Source: Nocardia testacea NBRC 100365 (lineage in GTDB: Bacteria > Actinomycetota > Actinomycetes > Mycobacteriales > Mycobacteriaceae). Taken from it: DNA of 64,000 nt. Below the pieces are notes generated by a model that had not been told where the DNA came from, ran no database searches, and saw only the letters and a program-made list of their open reading frames with translations. Shown here piece after piece: positions 54,462 through 62,583 of the stretch (its first letter is position 1; every line of letters begins with the position of its first letter). The stretch is from assembly GCF_000308775.1 (NCBI RefSeq), contig NZ_BAGJ01000170.1:46284-110283 (forward strand), in the 5' to 3' direction. Made by a program: the position numbers and the translations under genes.

Positions 54462-54815
54462 ATGAAAGAGATCGTCACCGCCTACCTGCAGACCTGGAAC
54501 ACGACCGACGCGACCGCCCGTAAAGAACTGCTGAATTCGCACTGGGCCCCGGAAGCGTCCTATATCGATCCGCTGGCCGAGGCGGCCGGTATCGACGCGA
54601 TCGGCGCGACCATCGGCGCGGTGCACGAACAGTTCCCCGGCTTCGTCTTCACCCCTGTCGGGGAACCGGATGCCCACCACCGTCAGGTCCGGTTCCAGTG
54701 GGGCCTGGGACCCGAAGGCGCCGAGCCGGTGATCATCGGTTTCGATGTGCTGGTCACCGACGAGCGGGGCCGGATCGAAACGGTGCTGGGCTTCCTGGAC
54801 AAGGTGCCGGGATAA
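54462..54815 (+). CDS. NTF2-like/SnoaL-type protein
   Basis: A 117-residue protein with a cone-shaped NTF2 fold (MKEIVTAYLQTWNTTDATAR, then PEASYIDPLAEAAGIDAI). Such proteins are small enzymes (isomerase, cyclase) or ligand binders; the substrate is unknown. GGAAAGG precedes the ATG at 7-nt spacing. Divergence from the XRE regulator suggests it is its target. Confidence 0.85.
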   Translation: MKEIVTAYLQTWNTTDATARKELLNSHWAPEASYIDPLAEAAGIDAIGATIGAVHEQFPGFVFTPVGEPDAHHRQVRFQWGLGPEGAEPVIIGFDVLVTDERGRIETVLGFLDKVPG

Positions 54816-55056
54816 CCGGCCGCCGGCGCCGCACCCGAGGACGGCCGGGTGCAGATTCGGCCGTCACCTGCGCCGGTCCCGCCTTCGGCGGTGACGTATC
54901 GGGCCGGACGCGGCACGCTACGTCCGGCCCGGACGCCGCCGCACTCGGGCGAACCGGGTGCCGCGGCCCGAGTACGCCGAGCTCGTCGACGGTGGCCGTG
55001 GAGTCGTCGAGGCCGAGGTCGGCACGGGTGCGGGCCGGGAGATCCCCGACGTCGCC

Positions 55057-56301
55057 TCAGGTGCGGCCCAGCGCCAGCGTCACATTGTGACCGCCGAACC
55101 CGAACGAATTCGTCAGGGCGTAGTCGATCTGCTGCGGCCGGGCGCGGCCGCGCACGATATCCAGGTCCACGTCCGGATTCTCGAGGTTGAGGGTGGGCGG
55201 TACGACCTGGTCCCGCAGGGTGAGCGCGGTGAGGACGGTTTCCAGGGCGCCGACCGCGCCGATGGAATGCCCGAGCGCCGATTTGGGCGCGTAGACCGAG
55301 GCGCCGGGCGTCACCGCCTCGATCGCGGCCGCCTCCGAGGCATCACCGATGGATGTCGAGGTGGCGTGGGCGTTGACATGCCCGATATCGGCGGGCGCCA
55401 GGCCGGCGACGGCGATCGCCTTACGCATGGCGCGGGCCGCGCCCTCCCCCGCCGGGTCGGAGGCGACGATGTGGTAGGCGTCGGAGGTTATTCCGGCGCC
55501 GAGCACCCGGGCGTGGACGCGGGCACCCCGGGCGCGGGCGTGCCGCTCCGATTCCAGGACCAGCAGCGCGCCCGCTTCGCCGAAGACGAAACCGTCACGG
55601 TCCCGGTCGAAGGGCCGCGAGGCGGCGGCGGGATCGTCGTTGCGGGTGCTCATCGCCCGCATCATGGCGAAGCTTGCGATCGGCACCGCGTGGATATGTC
55701 CCTCCACTCCGCCGGCCACCACCACATCCGCCTCGCCGGTGGCGATCAGCCGCCAGGCCTGCGCGACGGCCTCGGTACCGGACGAGCACGCCGAGACCGG
55801 GGCGAAAACTCCCGCTTTCGCGCCGATTTCCAGGCCGACGGCCGCCGCCGGGCCGTTGGGCATGACCATGGGCACCGACATGGGTGAGACCTTGCGGTAG
55901 CCGCCGGCGCGCATCGCGTCGACCGCGTCGATGAGCGCGTCGCCGCCGCCCAGCCCGGTGCCGATACTCACCGCGAGCCGTTCACCCTCCACCTCCGGAC
56001 GGCCCGCCGCACACCAGACCTGCCGTCCGAGCACGAGAGCGAGCTGTTCGACGTAGGAGTGCCTGCGCTGTTCGACCCGGGTGAGCTGCGCACCCGGATG
56101 CGCGGCCAGCTTGCCGCCGATACGTACCGGCAGGTCGTATTCGGCGACGAAGTCGTCGTCGAGGGCGGTGATCCCGGTCCGGCCGTCCAGCAGTCCCGAC
56201 CAGGTCTCGTCCATATCGCCGGCGATCGAGGTGGCGCCCGCGTATCCGGTGACCACCACCTGCACCGCCGGCGGAGTTTTTGAAGCGATCGGTACATTCA
56301 C
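55057..56301 (-). CDS. Beta-ketoacyl-ACP synthase II (FabF/KasA-like)
   Basis: A 414-residue condensing enzyme that elongates acyl-ACP with malonyl-ACP. The Cys is in SACSSGTEAVAQ, His in NAHATSTSIGD and second His in KSALGHSIGAVG; all are present. The GTG at 56301 lies 7 nt after a TATTCA -10, suggesting a leaderless transcript. It is divergent from a TetR gene, with a shared operator 15 bp upstream. Its role may be a specialised fatty-acid or polyketide branch rather than housekeeping KasA/B. Confidence 0.92.
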   Translation of the reverse strand: MNVPIASKTPPAVQVVVTGYAGATSIAGDMDETWSGLLDGRTGITALDDDFVAEYDLPVRIGGKLAAHPGAQLTRVEQRRHSYVEQLALVLGRQVWCAAGRPEVEGERLAVSIGTGLGGGDALIDAVDAMRAGGYRKVSPMSVPMVMPNGPAAAVGLEIGAKAGVFAPVSACSSGTEAVAQAWRLIATGEADVVVAGGVEGHIHAVPIASFAMMRAMSTRNDDPAAASRPFDRDRDGFVFGEAGALLVLESERHARARGARVHARVLGAGITSDAYHIVASDPAGEGAARAMRKAIAVAGLAPADIGHVNAHATSTSIGDASEAAAIEAVTPGASVYAPKSALGHSIGAVGALETVLTALTLRDQVVPPTLNLENPDVDLDIVRGRARPQQIDYALTNSFGFGGHNVTLALGRT

Positions 56302-56315
56302 GAGGTCATGAATAC

Positions 56316-56333
56316 CTGTAGCGTTCGCTACAG
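56316..56333. promoter_or_regulatory. Shared operator of FabF and TetR genes
   Basis: CTGTAGCG-TT-CGCTACAG is a perfect 8-bp palindrome. It occupies the spacer between TTGACT (-35) and TATTCA (-10) of the leftward promoter, spaced exactly 17 nt, and overlaps the rightward -10 (TACAGT). Confidence 0.85.
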
Positions 56334-56340
56334 TCAACCC

Positions 56341-56898
56341 ATGGCCCGTCCACTCGACCACGCCAAACGCTCCGAGATCCTCGACGCCGTGGTGCGTTAT
56401 ATCGCCGAACGCGGACTCGCGGACCTCTCCCTGCGCCCGCTGGCCGCCGCCCTGGGTACCAGTTCCCGGATGCTGATCTATTACTTCGGCACCAAAGAAG
56501 AATTGCTGGTCCAGGCATTGGCGACCCATCGCCCGGATCTCACCGCCGTCTTCGCCGAAGTACACGATGCCGCCGCGCTGCGGGAACGGCTGTGGGAGTT
56601 CTGGCGTTCGAACACCACCGGACCGGGATCGGTCAGCGTGCGGGTGATGCTCCAGGTCCTCGGCGCGGCCTGCGCGCCGCACGGCCCCTACGCGGGCTAC
56701 GCCGACAAGGCCACCGCGGCGTTCGTCACCGCCATCACCGCCGGCCTGTACGCGCTCGACCCCGACGATGAACCCGAAGTGGTGGCCACCGTGCTCGTTT
56801 CCGGATTGCGCGGCATCCTGCAGGACCGGCTCATCACCGGCGATATCGAACGCACCGACCGGGCCGCCCGCCGACTCATCGACCACACCATCCGCTGA
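56341..56898 (+). CDS. TetR-family repressor
   Basis: A 185-residue regulator with HTH at about residues 25-50 (LSLRPLAAALGTSSRMLIYY). TACAGT lies 6 nt before the ATG, so the mRNA is probably leaderless. The C-terminal domain (VSVRVMLQVLGAACAPHGPY) is a ligand pocket. It most likely represses itself and the FabF gene via the shared palindrome; an acyl-CoA ligand is possible. Confidence 0.92.
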   Translation: MARPLDHAKRSEILDAVVRYIAERGLADLSLRPLAAALGTSSRMLIYYFGTKEELLVQALATHRPDLTAVFAEVHDAAALRERLWEFWRSNTTGPGSVSVRVMLQVLGAACAPHGPYAGYADKATAAFVTAITAGLYALDPDDEPEVVATVLVSGLRGILQDRLITGDIERTDRAARRLIDHTIR

Positions 56899-56982
56899 CC
56901 CGCCGAGCTGTGCACCGGCACATGGGCGACAGCGTCAGCGGAATGTTCGATACCGGTATCGCCAGGCAGGTATCGTTTCCTC

Positions 56983-57561
56983 ATGACCGCCGTTCATGAG
57001 GAGATCATGACGACCGAGGAGTTCGAGGAACTCGCCCGGTTGGCCGGTCGGGTGTCCGAAGGTATACGGCTGGAGTTCATCGAGGGGCGGCTGGGGGCGA
57101 AGGGTGTGGCCGACGGGGACCACGGGCGTATTCTGCAGTGGCTGATCCGCATGTTCATCCTGGCCCGGCCGGAACTGTTCCTGAGCGTCGAACAGGGGCT
57201 GAAGGTCGACGCCTATCGCAAGGGACGGGCACGTCCGGACGGCACGCTGGCGGATGCCGACGCATTCGTCGGGCAGGGGGAATGGGCCGACCCGGACCCC
57301 GTCCTCATGGTGGTGGAAGTGACTTCCCGCGACAGCGACACCGAACAGCGGGACCGCCGTGAGAAGCCGATTGCCTACGCGGCCACCGGGATTCCGGTCT
57401 ACCTTCTGATCGACCGGGAATCCGGCGAGATCACGGTGTTCAGCCAGCCCTCGGGCGCGCGTTACCAGCGCCGGGTGACCGTCTCGATCGGTGACAGCGT
57501 CGAGTTGCCCGGCCCCGTCGGCGTGACCCTGGACACCGAACCGATCAAAGCCTGGGTCTGA
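56983..57561 (+). CDS. Uma2-family putative nuclease, copy 2
   Basis: A 192-residue protein, equal in length to copy 1 and similar from FEELARLAGRVSEGIRLEFI onward. Conserved catalytic residues: Asp in RARPDGTLADADAF, Glu in LMVVEVTSRDS, and Lys in KPIAYAATGIPVYLLID. It lies between the FabF/TetR pair and thiD. An internal ATG at 57007 also has a ribosome site, but the paralogue's length supports the upstream start. Confidence 0.85.
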   Translation: MTAVHEEIMTTEEFEELARLAGRVSEGIRLEFIEGRLGAKGVADGDHGRILQWLIRMFILARPELFLSVEQGLKVDAYRKGRARPDGTLADADAFVGQGEWADPDPVLMVVEVTSRDSDTEQRDRREKPIAYAATGIPVYLLIDRESGEITVFSQPSGARYQRRVTVSIGDSVELPGPVGVTLDTEPIKAWV

Positions 57562-57619
57562 CGCTCCCGACTCGAGGCACCCGACCCGGCCGCGAACCCC
57601 GCCCACGTAGGGTGAGCGG

Positions 57620-58459
57620 GTGAGATTGTTGCCGTTGACGCCCCCGGGACAGACCCCGGTCCGGGTGCTCACCATCGCCGGTACCGATTCGGGTGGCGGA
57701 GCCGGGATCCAGGCCGATACCCGGACCATGGCCCTGTGCGGGGTGCACGCTCTGGTGGCGGTGGCCGCGGTGACCGTGCAGAACACGGTGGGTGTGAGCG
57801 GGTTTCACGAGATTCCCCCGCAGGTGGTCGCGGACCAGGTGCGTTCGGTGGCCGGGGATATCGGTATCGGCGCGGTGAAGACCGGCATGCTCGCCTCCGG
57901 CGACATCATCGAGGCCGTGGCGGCGGTCTGCCGGGAGGTCGGTATCGGGCACGAGGCCGAGATACCGCTGGTGGTCGACCCCGTCGCGGCCTCCATGCAC
58001 GGCGACCCGCTGCTGCACACCGAAGCACTCGATGCCGTGCGGTACACGCTGTTCCCGCTGGCGACCATCGTCACCCCGAACCTGGACGAGGTGCGGTTGC
58101 TGACGGGGGTGGAGGTCACCGATGCGGCGTCCGCGCGCACCGCGGCCGAGGCGCTGCACGCGCTCGGACCGCGCTGGGTCGTGGTGAAGGGCGGCCATCT
58201 GCGCACCTCGGCACAGAGCACCGATCTGCTCTTCGACGGCGAGCGATTCCTGGAGTTCTCCGCCCCGCGTATCGAGACCGGCAACGACCACGGCGGCGGC
58301 GACACCCTGGCCGCGGCCCTGGCCTGCGCACTCGCCCACGGCTACTCGGTCCCCGACGCCTTCGAATTCGCCAAGGAGTGGACCCGGCGCAGCTTGGCAG
58401 CGGCCTACGACCTGGGCAAAGGCCACGGCCCGGTGTCCCCGCTGTGGCGGCTGAGCTGA
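57620..58459 (+). CDS. thiD: Hydroxymethylpyrimidine/phosphomethylpyrimidine kinase
   Basis: A 279-residue ribokinase-fold kinase of thiamine synthesis that phosphorylates HMP(-P). Motifs are AGTDSGGGAGIQAD (substrate site), VVKGGHLRTS and DHGGGDTLAAALAC with the catalytic Asp. The GTG at 57620 follows GTAGGGTGAGC. It shares the pathway with thiC but is in a separate transcription unit. Confidence 0.95.
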   Translation: MRLLPLTPPGQTPVRVLTIAGTDSGGGAGIQADTRTMALCGVHALVAVAAVTVQNTVGVSGFHEIPPQVVADQVRSVAGDIGIGAVKTGMLASGDIIEAVAAVCREVGIGHEAEIPLVVDPVAASMHGDPLLHTEALDAVRYTLFPLATIVTPNLDEVRLLTGVEVTDAASARTAAEALHALGPRWVVVKGGHLRTSAQSTDLLFDGERFLEFSAPRIETGNDHGGGDTLAAALACALAHGYSVPDAFEFAKEWTRRSLAAAYDLGKGHGPVSPLWRLS

Positions 58460-58717
58460 CCGGGCGAGGCCCCGAACCTGTCGGTGGGCGGGTCCATACT
58501 CGAGGTGTCACGAACATCCACAACGGAGTGGAGACCGGAACAACGACGTTCGACCAGTGACACCGGACGGGTCGGCCCGGCGCGCCGCCTTCCCGCCCCA
58601 CATCCACGTATACCTCACTTCTGCCGGCCCGCGGCGCCGAAGGCGCCGCAAATATACACAGCTACCTCCCAGGTTCGCTGGAGCCGGGCCCCAGCCCGCC
58701 CACCGACTCTGGTCCAC

Positions 58718-59959
58718 ATGACCGAGACCGTGACCCTCGCCGCAGCGGCGGACCTCAGGGAAGCCACCGCGGCGCCGCCGGTGCTGGATGTGGTCGTTCC
58801 CGTGTACAACGAAGAAACCGACCTCGGCGTGTGTGTGCGCCGGCTCCGCGACTATCTCGACAATGGGTTCCCGTTCCCGGCGCGGATCACCGTCGCCGAC
58901 AATGCCAGCACCGATACCACGCTGGCGGTGGCCGAATTACTCGCCGATGAGCTGGACGGTATCCGGGTGGTCCACTTGGACGCCAAGGGCCGCGGGCGGG
59001 CGCTGCGGACGGTGTGGCAGGACTCGGACGCGCAGGTCGTGGCGTATATGGATGTCGACCTCTCCACCGATTTGAACGCACTGCTGCCGCTGGTCGCACC
59101 GCTGGTCTCCGGCCATTCGGATCTGGCGATCGGCACCCGGCTGGGCTCCGGCTCCCGGGTGGTGCGCGGACCGAAGCGCGAATTCATCTCCCGCTGCTAC
59201 AACCTGCTGCTGAAAGCCTCGCTGCGAGCGCATTTCTCCGACGCCCAATGTGGTTTCAAGGCCATGCGCACCGAGGTGGCGCGCAAGCTGCTGCCGCTGG
59301 TCGAGGACGGGGAGTGGTTCTTCGACACCGAACTGCTGGTCATCGCCGAACGTGCCGGGCTGCGGATCCACGAGGTTCCGGTGGACTGGATCGACGACCC
59401 CGACAGTCGCGTCGACATCGTGGATACCGCGTACAAGGATCTGCGCGGCATCTGGCGGATGGGCCGCGCGCTGGCCACCGGATCGCTGCCGCTGGCCGAA
59501 CTCCGCGCGGCGGTCGGCCGCGAGCCGCTGGTCCCCGGGGTGCCGCTCGGCATGGTGGGCCAGCTGGTGCGGTTCGCGCTGGTCGGGGTCGGTTCCACCC
59601 TCGCCTACATGCTGCTCTACCTGCTGCTGCAACCGATGGCCGGTGCGCAGGTCGCCAATTTCGCGGCCCTGTTGATCACCGCGATCGGCAATACCGCCGC
59701 CAACCGGACGTTCACCTTCGGAGTGCGCGGACAAAGCGGGATGGTGTCGCACCAGTTCCAGGGCCTGCTGATCTTCGGGTTCGGATTGCTGATGACCAGC
59801 GGCTCACTGTTCGCCCTGCACCATTGGGCGCCCGACGCCCCGGTGCAGCTGGAACTCTTCGTGCTGATCGTCGCGAATCTGATCGCCACCCTCATGCGGT
59901 TCGTCGGGCTGCGCTGGGTGTTCCGCGAGAGCGGCCGACCGGCGGAGGTCGCTCGATGA
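58718..59959 (+). CDS. GT2 glycosyltransferase fused to GtrA domain
   Basis: A 413-residue fusion. Residues about 23-250 form a GtrB/DPM1-like GT2 domain (VPVYNEETDLG, nucleotide-binding YMDVDLSTDLNAL, and EWFFDTELLVIAERAG). Residues about 285-405 are four transmembrane helices of the GtrA type (GQLVRFALVGVGSTLAYMLL, NTAANRTFTFGVRG). Such enzymes make and flip polyprenyl-phosphate sugars. Fusion of the two functions is unusual. It overlaps the next gene by 4 nt. Confidence 0.92.
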   Translation: MTETVTLAAAADLREATAAPPVLDVVVPVYNEETDLGVCVRRLRDYLDNGFPFPARITVADNASTDTTLAVAELLADELDGIRVVHLDAKGRGRALRTVWQDSDAQVVAYMDVDLSTDLNALLPLVAPLVSGHSDLAIGTRLGSGSRVVRGPKREFISRCYNLLLKASLRAHFSDAQCGFKAMRTEVARKLLPLVEDGEWFFDTELLVIAERAGLRIHEVPVDWIDDPDSRVDIVDTAYKDLRGIWRMGRALATGSLPLAELRAAVGREPLVPGVPLGMVGQLVRFALVGVGSTLAYMLLYLLLQPMAGAQVANFAALLITAIGNTAANRTFTFGVRGQSGMVSHQFQGLLIFGFGLLMTSGSLFALHHWAPDAPVQLELFVLIVANLIATLMRFVGLRWVFRESGRPAEVAR

Positions 59960-61968
59960 CGGCGACCGCGACGACTCCCCACCGCACCGGGACCCTCCCG
60001 GCCGCTCCCGGACCGGCGCGCGCCAACCGCTGGGAGTATCCGGCGCTGGCGGTGCTGCTGCTCGCCACCGGCCTTTCCTACCTCTACAACCTGAGCGCCA
60101 ACGGCTGGGCCAATTCCTTCTACTCGGCGGCCATCCAGGCCGGCTCGGTGTCGTGGAAGGCGTTCTTCTTCGGCTCCTCCGATGCCGCGAACTCCATCAC
60201 CGTGGACAAAGCGCCCGCGTCGCTGTGGCTCATGGAACTATCGGTACGCCTGTTCGGTCTGAGCAGCTGGAGCATTCTGGTCCCCCAGGTCCTGCTGGGC
60301 GTGGCGACCGTGGCGCTGGTCTGGAAGATCGTGCGGCGCTCGTTCGGCCCGTCGGCCGGTTTGATCGCCGGGCTGGCACTGGCGGTGACCCCGGTGTTCG
60401 CGCTGATGTTCCGGTTCAACAATCCGGACGCGCTGCTGGTGTTGCTGATGGTCGCCGCGGTGTGGGCGATGATGCGCGCGCTCGACGACGGGCGCTGGCG
60501 CTGGCCGGTGCTCACCGGCACCTTCATCGGGTTCGGCTTCCTGGCCAAACAATTGCAGGTCATGCTGGTGCTGCCCGTCCTGGCGCTGGTCTATCTGTTC
60601 GCCGGCCCGCCGAGACTCGGGGAACGCATCGCGCAACTGTTCGCCGCCGGCGCCGCGATGGTGGTGGCCGCAGGCTGGTGGATCCTGATCGTGGAACTGT
60701 GGCCTGCGGATTCGCGGCCCTATATCGGTGGATCGCAGCACAATTCGATCATCGAACTGACCCTCGGCTACAACGGGTTGGGACGATTGAACGGTAACGA
60801 GACCGGCAGTGTCGGCCCGGGCGGTGAACTGCCGCCCGGCGGTAACGGCATGTGGGGCCGGACCGGGATAACCCGCATGTTCGACCAGATGCAGGGTGGG
60901 CAGATCGCCTGGCTGATCCCCGCGGCGCTGGTCGCGCTGGTCACCGGAGTGCTGCTGCGTGGGCGCGCGGCCCGCACCGACGGGTCCCGCGCGCAGGTGC
61001 TGCTGTGGGGTGGCTGGCTGCTGGTCACCGGGCTGGTGTTCAGCTTCATGGCCGGCATCTTCCACCAGTACTACACGGTGGCGCTGGCCCCGGCGGTAGC
61101 CGCGCTGGTGGGTATCGGGTCGGTGCTGTTCTGGCGCAATCGGTCCCGGTGGTGGGTCCGCGCGGCGGCTGCCCTGGCGGTCGGGCTCACCACCGCGACT
61201 GCCTGGATGTTGCTGACGCGCAGTGCCGATTTCGTGTCGTGGTTACGGTGGGCGGTCCTGATCGGCGGTATCGTCGCAACGATCGCGCTGCTCGTACCAC
61301 TACCCGGCCGAGCGGCCGCGGCGACCGCGGTGCTCGCCGGTGCGGTGGGTCTGGCCGGTCCGGTGGCCTACACGGTCGACACCTTGCACACCGGCCACGC
61401 GGGCGCGATCCCGACGGCCGGCCCGAATACCGGAATGTTCGGCGGTATGCGGCCGCCCGATATGGGTGGCGATATGCCCGGACGCATGGTCTGGGTGAAC
61501 GCCGGGCCGGGGATACCCGGCATGCCCGGCGGTGTGCCCGGGGTGCCCGGGACAGCGGACGGCGGGACCGCGATGGGCGGTGACGGCAAGGGTCGCGGCG
61601 GACCCGGCGGCGGATTCCTGAACGCGAGCAGTCCCGGTGACGCGCTGGTGGCACTGCTGCAGGAGAACGGCGACGCCTACACCTGGGCCGCGGCCACCGT
61701 CTCCTCCAACGGCGCCGCCGGATACCAGCTGGCCACCAAGCTGCCGGTCATGCCGGTGGGCGGGTTCAACGGCAGCGATCCCTCCCCCACGCTGGAGCAG
61801 TTCCAGCAGTACGTATCCGCCGGACAGATCCACTACTTCATCGGTGGCGGATTCGGGCCGGGCGGCCGACAGGGCATGAGCTCCGCGATTTCCCAATGGG
61901 TCGCGGACCACTTCACCGCGAAGGAGGTGGACGGGGTCACGCTCTACGACCTCACCGCGCCGAAGTGA
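59956..61968 (+). CDS. GT39/ArnT-like membrane glycosyltransferase
   Basis: A 670-residue protein with about 11-13 transmembrane helices and a GT39-like N-terminus (NSFYSAAIQAGSVSWKAFFF, ITVDKAPASLWLMEL with the catalytic-type Asp). Residues about 490-560 form a Gly/Pro/Met-rich linker (MFGGMRPPDMGGDMPG), followed by a periplasmic domain ending YDLTAPK. It uses a polyprenyl-linked sugar to modify a cell-wall or surface acceptor and is coupled with the preceding GtrB/GtrA-like gene. Confidence 0.9.
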   Translation: MTATATTPHRTGTLPAAPGPARANRWEYPALAVLLLATGLSYLYNLSANGWANSFYSAAIQAGSVSWKAFFFGSSDAANSITVDKAPASLWLMELSVRLFGLSSWSILVPQVLLGVATVALVWKIVRRSFGPSAGLIAGLALAVTPVFALMFRFNNPDALLVLLMVAAVWAMMRALDDGRWRWPVLTGTFIGFGFLAKQLQVMLVLPVLALVYLFAGPPRLGERIAQLFAAGAAMVVAAGWWILIVELWPADSRPYIGGSQHNSIIELTLGYNGLGRLNGNETGSVGPGGELPPGGNGMWGRTGITRMFDQMQGGQIAWLIPAALVALVTGVLLRGRAARTDGSRAQVLLWGGWLLVTGLVFSFMAGIFHQYYTVALAPAVAALVGIGSVLFWRNRSRWWVRAAAALAVGLTTATAWMLLTRSADFVSWLRWAVLIGGIVATIALLVPLPGRAAAATAVLAGAVGLAGPVAYTVDTLHTGHAGAIPTAGPNTGMFGGMRPPDMGGDMPGRMVWVNAGPGIPGMPGGVPGVPGTADGGTAMGGDGKGRGGPGGGFLNASSPGDALVALLQENGDAYTWAAATVSSNGAAGYQLATKLPVMPVGGFNGSDPSPTLEQFQQYVSAGQIHYFIGGGFGPGGRQGMSSAISQWVADHFTAKEVDGVTLYDLTAPK

Positions 61969-62583
61969 GCCGGCCCTGATCGCCGGTGGCCCGGACCGCG
62001 GTCGGCCCGGGCCATCGGCATTCCGGCTCGCCGTGCCGCCCGGGCCCGGAGGATCGCTCGGTGGAAGCGCCGTGGCGCCGGTACCCGGCCCGGTTGTCCG
62101 AGTCGGACCTCACCCACCCGCCCGGACAGGTCACGGTACGCACCTCGGACCGGAAGACGAGCTGCGGCACAGAGGTTCCACGATCCAACTCGCACGCGAG
62201 CAAATATTTGGCGATCCTATCGGATTAATTCTTCTCCGCTATTATGCGAGGTTCTCCGTCGGGAATCGAAGCGGTGGCCCAATCGGCGGCATCGACCGGC
62301 CTCGCGCCGCCCGGCGAACGGGACACCGCCCCGGCAGCGGAAACAAGGAAAGCGCTCGGAAAACCGACCGGAATGCACTATCCGACAGGCCGTCCGAGAC
62401 AGCGAAAAATTATTGTGCGCGCGCGGCCGCGCATTGCCGCTCAATTCACCGAGGTCTGAAATTTCGGCGTTCCGGACAGCCGGATTCCCTGGACGCCGCG
62501 CGTCGGAACGCTAGGATCGACCGAGCCGCCTGGCACGACCAGGCAATTCTTGATATCGGTACCGCTCGGCAGGAAACATGGTG
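61969..62583. other. Intergenic region of 615 bp
   Basis: No convincing gene. A GC-rich hairpin (TGGCCCGG/CCGGGCCA, 61987-61994 and 62007-62014) follows the glycosyltransferase. From 62200 to 62260 there is an AT-rich stretch (e.g. GCAAATATTTGG) that may be a promoter region. A small open frame (62244-62459) is arginine-rich and has no ribosome site. Confidence 0.5.

Noticed and set aside
61987..62014. GC-rich hairpin after the glycosyltransferase as a terminator
   Set aside because: Only an 8-bp stem with a 12-nt loop and no U-run; left as a note in the intergenic entry.
62244..62459. 71-codon open frame
   Set aside because: Arg/Pro-rich, no ribosome site, no recognised domain.
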